Positions 60,754 to 64,000 of a stretch of 64,000 nt of DNA are shown here, piece by piece; the stretch's first letter is position 1, and each line of letters opens with the position of its first letter. The DNA comes from Polaribacter sp. SA4-12 (GTDB lineage Bacteria > Bacteroidota > Bacteroidia > Flavobacteriales > Flavobacteriaceae): the NCBI RefSeq assembly GCF_002163675.1, contig NZ_CP019334.1, forward strand, positions 72,001 to 136,000, given 5' to 3'. Made by a program: the position numbers and the translations under genes. A model generated the notes under the pieces. The model saw only the letters and a program-made list of their open reading frames with translations, was not told where the DNA came from and did not search any database.

Positions 60754-62661
60754 TTATTTAATAAGTTCGTAAGAACGTTTAATAAAGTTTGTTAAATCTT
60801 CACCATGTAAAAGGTTTTGAGATAATTTTGCTAAATCAAAAGCTTGAGAAATTAAACCTTTCTGTGCAGCTTCGTCTTTGTTATTTAAAATTTCAGAAAC
60901 TAATGGACTATTCGTGTTTACCACTAAGTTGTACATGTCAGGAAAGTTACCCATTCCCATCATTCCACCTCCACCACCAGAAGCTTGCATTTCTTTCATT
61001 CTACGCATAAATTCTGGTACAGTAATCATAAACGGAGAAGAAGCAGAATCCATAGCTTCTAATTGAACTGTATACGTTTTAGAAGGTACAGCAGCTTCAA
61101 TAATTGGCTTTAATGTTTCTTTTTCTTCGTCAGATAATTTAGAAATTACGTTATCGTCTTTCTTAATAATGTTATCAATATGATCAGCATCAACTCTAGA
61201 GAATTTTACTTTTTCTCCAGCACCTTCTAATTTCTGCATTAAATGCGAAATAATAGGTGAATCTAATACAAGAACTTCATATCCTTTTGCAGTAGCTTCT
61301 TGAATGTAACTGTGTTGTGCTTCTTTGTTAGAAGTGTATAAAACAACATGGTTTCCTTCTTTATCAGTCTGAGAATCTTTTGTTTTTTCAATTAATTCAT
61401 CAAAAGTAAAATAAGAATCAGTTACAGTTGGGTATAATGCAAATTTCTTCGCTTTGTCAAAGAATTTATCTTCAGACAACATTCCGTATTCAATAATTAC
61501 TTTAATATCATTCCATTTTTTCTCAAAATCTGGTCTGTCTTTTTTGAATAAAGAAGATAATTTATCAGCTACTTTTTTAGTAATGTAACCAGATATTTTC
61601 TTTACAGCACCATCAGCTTGTAAACCAGAACGAGAAACGTTTAATGGAATGTCTGGAGAATCGATAACACCTTTTAACATTTGTAAAAAGTCTGGTACAA
61701 TTCCTTCAACATTATCAGTTACAAAAACTTGGTTTTGATACAATTGAATCTTGTCCTTTTGCATATCCATAGAAGTACTTAACTTAGGGAAAAATAAGAT
61801 TCCTGTTAAGTTAAAAGGATAATCAACATTTAAGTGAATGTGAAATAAAGACTCTTCAAATTGCATTGGATACAATTCTCTGTAGAAGTTTTCATAATCT
61901 TCATCACTTAAATCTGCAGGCGCTTTTGTCCAAGCAGGTTCAGTATTATTGATAATTTTATCAACAGTAATTTGTTTGTGAGCTTCAGTAGTTTCTTTAC
62001 CTTCAGCATCTTTTGTAGTTGCAGGTGTAAACTCAGGATCGTTAATTTCTTTTGTTCCAAATTTAATTGGCACTTGGTTAAAACGATTGTATTTGTTTAA
62101 TAAACCTTCAATTTTACTGTCTTCTAAAAAGTCTAAAGAATCTTCAGCTATGTGTAAAATAATTTCTGTTCCTCTATCAGATTTTTCGTGTTCAACTAAA
62201 GTAAATTCAGGAGAACCATCACATGTCCAATGAGCAGCAGGTGCATCTTTAAAAGACTTTGTAATTAATTCAACCTTATCTGCAACCATAAAAGCAGAGT
62301 AAAAACCAAGTCCAAAATGACCAATAATCCCTGCTTCGTTGTCTTTATACTTATCTAAAAACTCTTCAGCTCCAGAAAATGCAATTTGGTTGATGTATTT
62401 TTCAACCTCATCTGCAGTCATTCCTAAACCTTGATCTTTAATTGTAATTGTTTTAGCATCTTTATCAATACTAATTTCAATTTTAGCATCACCTAATTCA
62501 GTTTTTGCTTCACCGATAGCAATTAAGTGCTTCAATTTAGAAGTTGCATCTGTTCCGTTAGAAATTAACTCACGTAAAAATATTTCGTGATCAGAATACA
62601 AGAATTTTTTAATCAGTGGAAAAATGTTTTCTACCGATACATTAATATTTCCTTTTGCCAT
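60754..62661 (-). CDS. htpG: Molecular chaperone HtpG (Hsp90)
   Basis: The 635-residue chaperone has the GHKL ATPase N-domain: ELISNGTDATSKLK (about 31-44), ITIKDQGLGMTADEV (about 70-84) and GIIGHFGLGFYSAFMVADKVE (about 110-130). The middle domain carries the catalytic Arg in GLQADG-adjacent NVSRSG, and a C-terminal dimerisation domain follows with a Gly/Met-rich loop (SGGGGGMMGMGN, about 566-577). It folds client proteins under stress. A TGACA direct repeat upstream may be a heat-shock element. Confidence 0.97.
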   Translation of the reverse strand: MAKGNINVSVENIFPLIKKFLYSDHEIFLRELISNGTDATSKLKHLIAIGEAKTELGDAKIEISIDKDAKTITIKDQGLGMTADEVEKYINQIAFSGAEEFLDKYKDNEAGIIGHFGLGFYSAFMVADKVELITKSFKDAPAAHWTCDGSPEFTLVEHEKSDRGTEIILHIAEDSLDFLEDSKIEGLLNKYNRFNQVPIKFGTKEINDPEFTPATTKDAEGKETTEAHKQITVDKIINNTEPAWTKAPADLSDEDYENFYRELYPMQFEESLFHIHLNVDYPFNLTGILFFPKLSTSMDMQKDKIQLYQNQVFVTDNVEGIVPDFLQMLKGVIDSPDIPLNVSRSGLQADGAVKKISGYITKKVADKLSSLFKKDRPDFEKKWNDIKVIIEYGMLSEDKFFDKAKKFALYPTVTDSYFTFDELIEKTKDSQTDKEGNHVVLYTSNKEAQHSYIQEATAKGYEVLVLDSPIISHLMQKLEGAGEKVKFSRVDADHIDNIIKKDDNVISKLSDEEKETLKPIIEAAVPSKTYTVQLEAMDSASSPFMITVPEFMRRMKEMQASGGGGGMMGMGNFPDMYNLVVNTNSPLVSEILNNKDEAAQKGLISQAFDLAKLSQNLLHGEDLTNFIKRSYELIK

Positions 62662-62733
62662 TTTATGTCTGTTTTGTTTAATTTATTAATTCTGATTAAT
62701 CAATAGTCAAAAAAAATACCAAAATTGGTTTTG

Positions 62734-62746
62734 TGACAAGATGACA
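62734..62746 (-). promoter_or_regulatory. Possible stress-response element upstream of htpG
   Basis: TGACA-AGA-TGACA (on the minus strand TGTCA-TCT-TGTCA) is a direct repeat about 75-85 bp upstream of the htpG ATG. From memory, similar TGTCA pairs precede other flavobacterial chaperone genes, but I cannot confirm this here. Confidence 0.3.
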
Positions 62747-62811
62747 GAAAATCTTTTTATAACCTGAATTTTTGCTACATTTAGAAGCTATCAAAACAAG
62801 ATTTAATCTTT

Positions 62812-64000
62812 ATGAACAATTTAGAGTACGATTATGTAATTATAGGAAGTGGTTTTGGTGGTTCTGTAAGTGCTTTGCGTTTATCAGAAAAAGGATATAA
62901 AGTTTTAGTAATTGAAAAAGGAAAATGGTTTGAAGGTAAAGACTTTCCGAAAACCAATTGGAATCTTAAAAAATGGATGTGGTTTCCCAAATTCGGACTT
63001 CATGGTATTTTTAAAATGACATTTTTAAATCATGTTACTGTTTTATCTGGTGTAGGAGTAGGAGGTGGTTCTTTAACCTATGCAAACACATTACCGATTC
63101 CTAAAGGAGATTTTTTTAAAACAGGTAGTTGGGCAAGTTTAAATTCTTGGCAAGAAGTTTTAAAACCTTTTTATAAAACTGCACATAAAATGTTAGGTGC
63201 TGCAACAAATCCTAAATTGCATGATTCTGATTTGTTAATAAAAGAGATTGCAAAAGATTTAGGAAAAGAAAAAGATTTTGAAGCGACTAAAGTGGCTGTC
63301 TTTTTTGGAGAACCTGGTAAAACAGTTAAAGATCCTTATTTTAATGGTAAAGGTCCAGATAGAAAAGGCTGTATTCATTGTGGCGCTTGCATGACAGGTT
63401 GTAGGTACAATTCTAAAAATACTTTAGATAAAAATTACTTGTATTTAGCACAACAATTAGGTGCAAAAATAATTGCAGAAAAAGAAGTATTTAATATTGA
63501 AGCTTTAAACGAAAGTGATTCTTCTAAAGGATATACTGTTAGTTATAAAGCAAGTATTGGTAAAAAGAAGAAGGAAAGTATCACTACAAAAGGTGTCATT
63601 TTTTCTGGTGGAGTTATGGGTACAATACCAATATTATTAAAACTGAAAGAAACCTCTTTACCAAATTTATCCAACTTTGTTGGAAAAGATATAAGAACAA
63701 ACAATGAATCGTTATTGTCAGTTACATCAACAAAAGAAGACAATAAAGATTATTCTAAAGGAATTGCAATTGGTTCTATTTTGCATACTGATAAAAATAG
63801 CCATTTAGAACCTGTTAGATATGCAAAAGGTTCTAGTTTTTATAGAATGTTAATGTTGCCAACAGTTAAAAGTAAATTTGCGATTTTAAGAATATTAGGA
63901 ATCTTTAAATTGATTTTGACAGCGCCAATTCGGTTTATAAAAACTGTTTTTGTGAAAAATTACGCACAAAAAACAACCATTTTGTTATTTATGCAATCGT
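62812..64000 (+). CDS. GMC-type FAD oxidoreductase, 5' part only
   Basis: The frame opens at ATG 62812 and runs off the right edge (396 codons seen). The dinucleotide-binding YVIIGSGFGGSVSALRLSEKG is at residues 8-28 and the FAD loop VLSGVGVGGGSLTYANTLP at about 77-95. A Cys-rich motif, GCIHCGACMTGCRYNSKNTL (about 185-204), typical of cholesterol-oxidase-like GMC proteins in Bacteroidetes, follows. The substrate is probably a sterol-like or other hydrophobic alcohol, but this is not certain. It is divergent from htpG. Confidence 0.88.
   Translation, partial: MNNLEYDYVIIGSGFGGSVSALRLSEKGYKVLVIEKGKWFEGKDFPKTNWNLKKWMWFPKFGLHGIFKMTFLNHVTVLSGVGVGGGSLTYANTLPIPKGDFFKTGSWASLNSWQEVLKPFYKTAHKMLGAATNPKLHDSDLLIKEIAKDLGKEKDFEATKVAVFFGEPGKTVKDPYFNGKGPDRKGCIHCGACMTGCRYNSKNTLDKNYLYLAQQLGAKIIAEKEVFNIEALNESDSSKGYTVSYKASIGKKKKESITTKGVIFSGGVMGTIPILLKLKETSLPNLSNFVGKDIRTNNESLLSVTSTKEDNKDYSKGIAIGSILHTDKNSHLEPVRYAKGSSFYRMLMLPTVKSKFAILRILGIFKLILTAPIRFIKTVFVKNYAQKTTILLFMQS

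Overview
The window is a compact, AT-rich chromosome segment (roughly 30% GC by eye) from a member of the Bacteroidetes, most likely a Flavobacteriaceae close to Polaribacter. The family-level call rests on Bacteroidetes-type -7 boxes (TAnnTTTG) before many genes, A-rich leaders without Shine-Dalgarno sequences, and characteristic protein types (TamB and LptD of flavobacterial type, SPOR-tailed amidase, HemJ, menaquinone enzymes, a membrane-tethered LuxR-like regulator). The genus is an inference. There is no rRNA, tRNA, transposase, prophage or CRISPR array.

Layout. 1-8010: a partial TPR-like secreted protein, an LTA-synthase-type sulfatase coupled to tsaD, and the large envelope protein TamB. 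8021-10252: glycolysis (pfkA, gapA) closed by a strong terminator. 10258-13451: a heptamer repeat array, RidA and the LPS exporter LptD. 13544-18242: amidase, MCE/MlaD protein, a two-gene membrane Fe-S oxidoreductase and a free SPOR protein. 18243-23663: a menaquinone run (menA, menC, menE) with a beta-lactamase-fold hydrolase, an SRPBCC protein and a CPBP protease. 23660-27192: a membrane-tethered regulator, two candidate small RNAs flanking a thioredoxin gene, and an OmpA protein. 27294-32926: Ppx/GppA, SixA-like phosphatase, PdxH, a flavoprotein, DUF2971 and a sodium:solute symporter, all on the minus strand. 33021-34904: recR and two lipocalin-like lipoproteins, with a decayed second copy of the recR 3' end between them.

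34977-47922 is the core of the window: genes for every step from glutamyl-tRNA to protoheme. hemJ, hemH, a TrmH-type methylase and an AraC regulator run leftward. hemA, a hemC-hemD fusion, hemB, hemL, a PrcB-like lipoprotein, a small membrane protein, hemE, a tautomerase-like protein, an EI24/CysZ-like membrane protein and hemF run rightward. Several kinds of intergenic repeat sit in and around it, including two divergent copies of one structured element.

48447-54291: a 2-oxoacid dehydrogenase E2, a very large TraB/GumN protein and a small secreted protein. 54380-58015: a zinc metallopeptidase and a TetR-headed group (TetR, AhpD-like, HAD dehalogenase, FrnE/DsbA-like) with matching palindromes before tetR and before the AhpD-like gene. 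58172-64000: transglutaminase-like and CarboxypepD_reg-like proteins, two small ORFs, htpG, and the 5' part of a GMC-type oxidoreductase cut by the window edge.

I saw no single obviously new multi-gene system. The most interesting unexplained items are the dispersed structured repeat, the stop-codon heptamer arrays, the two candidate sRNAs, the recR remnant with its duplicated lipocalin, the unusual start regions of tamB and the gene at 53566, and the uncharacterised genes embedded in the heme operon.
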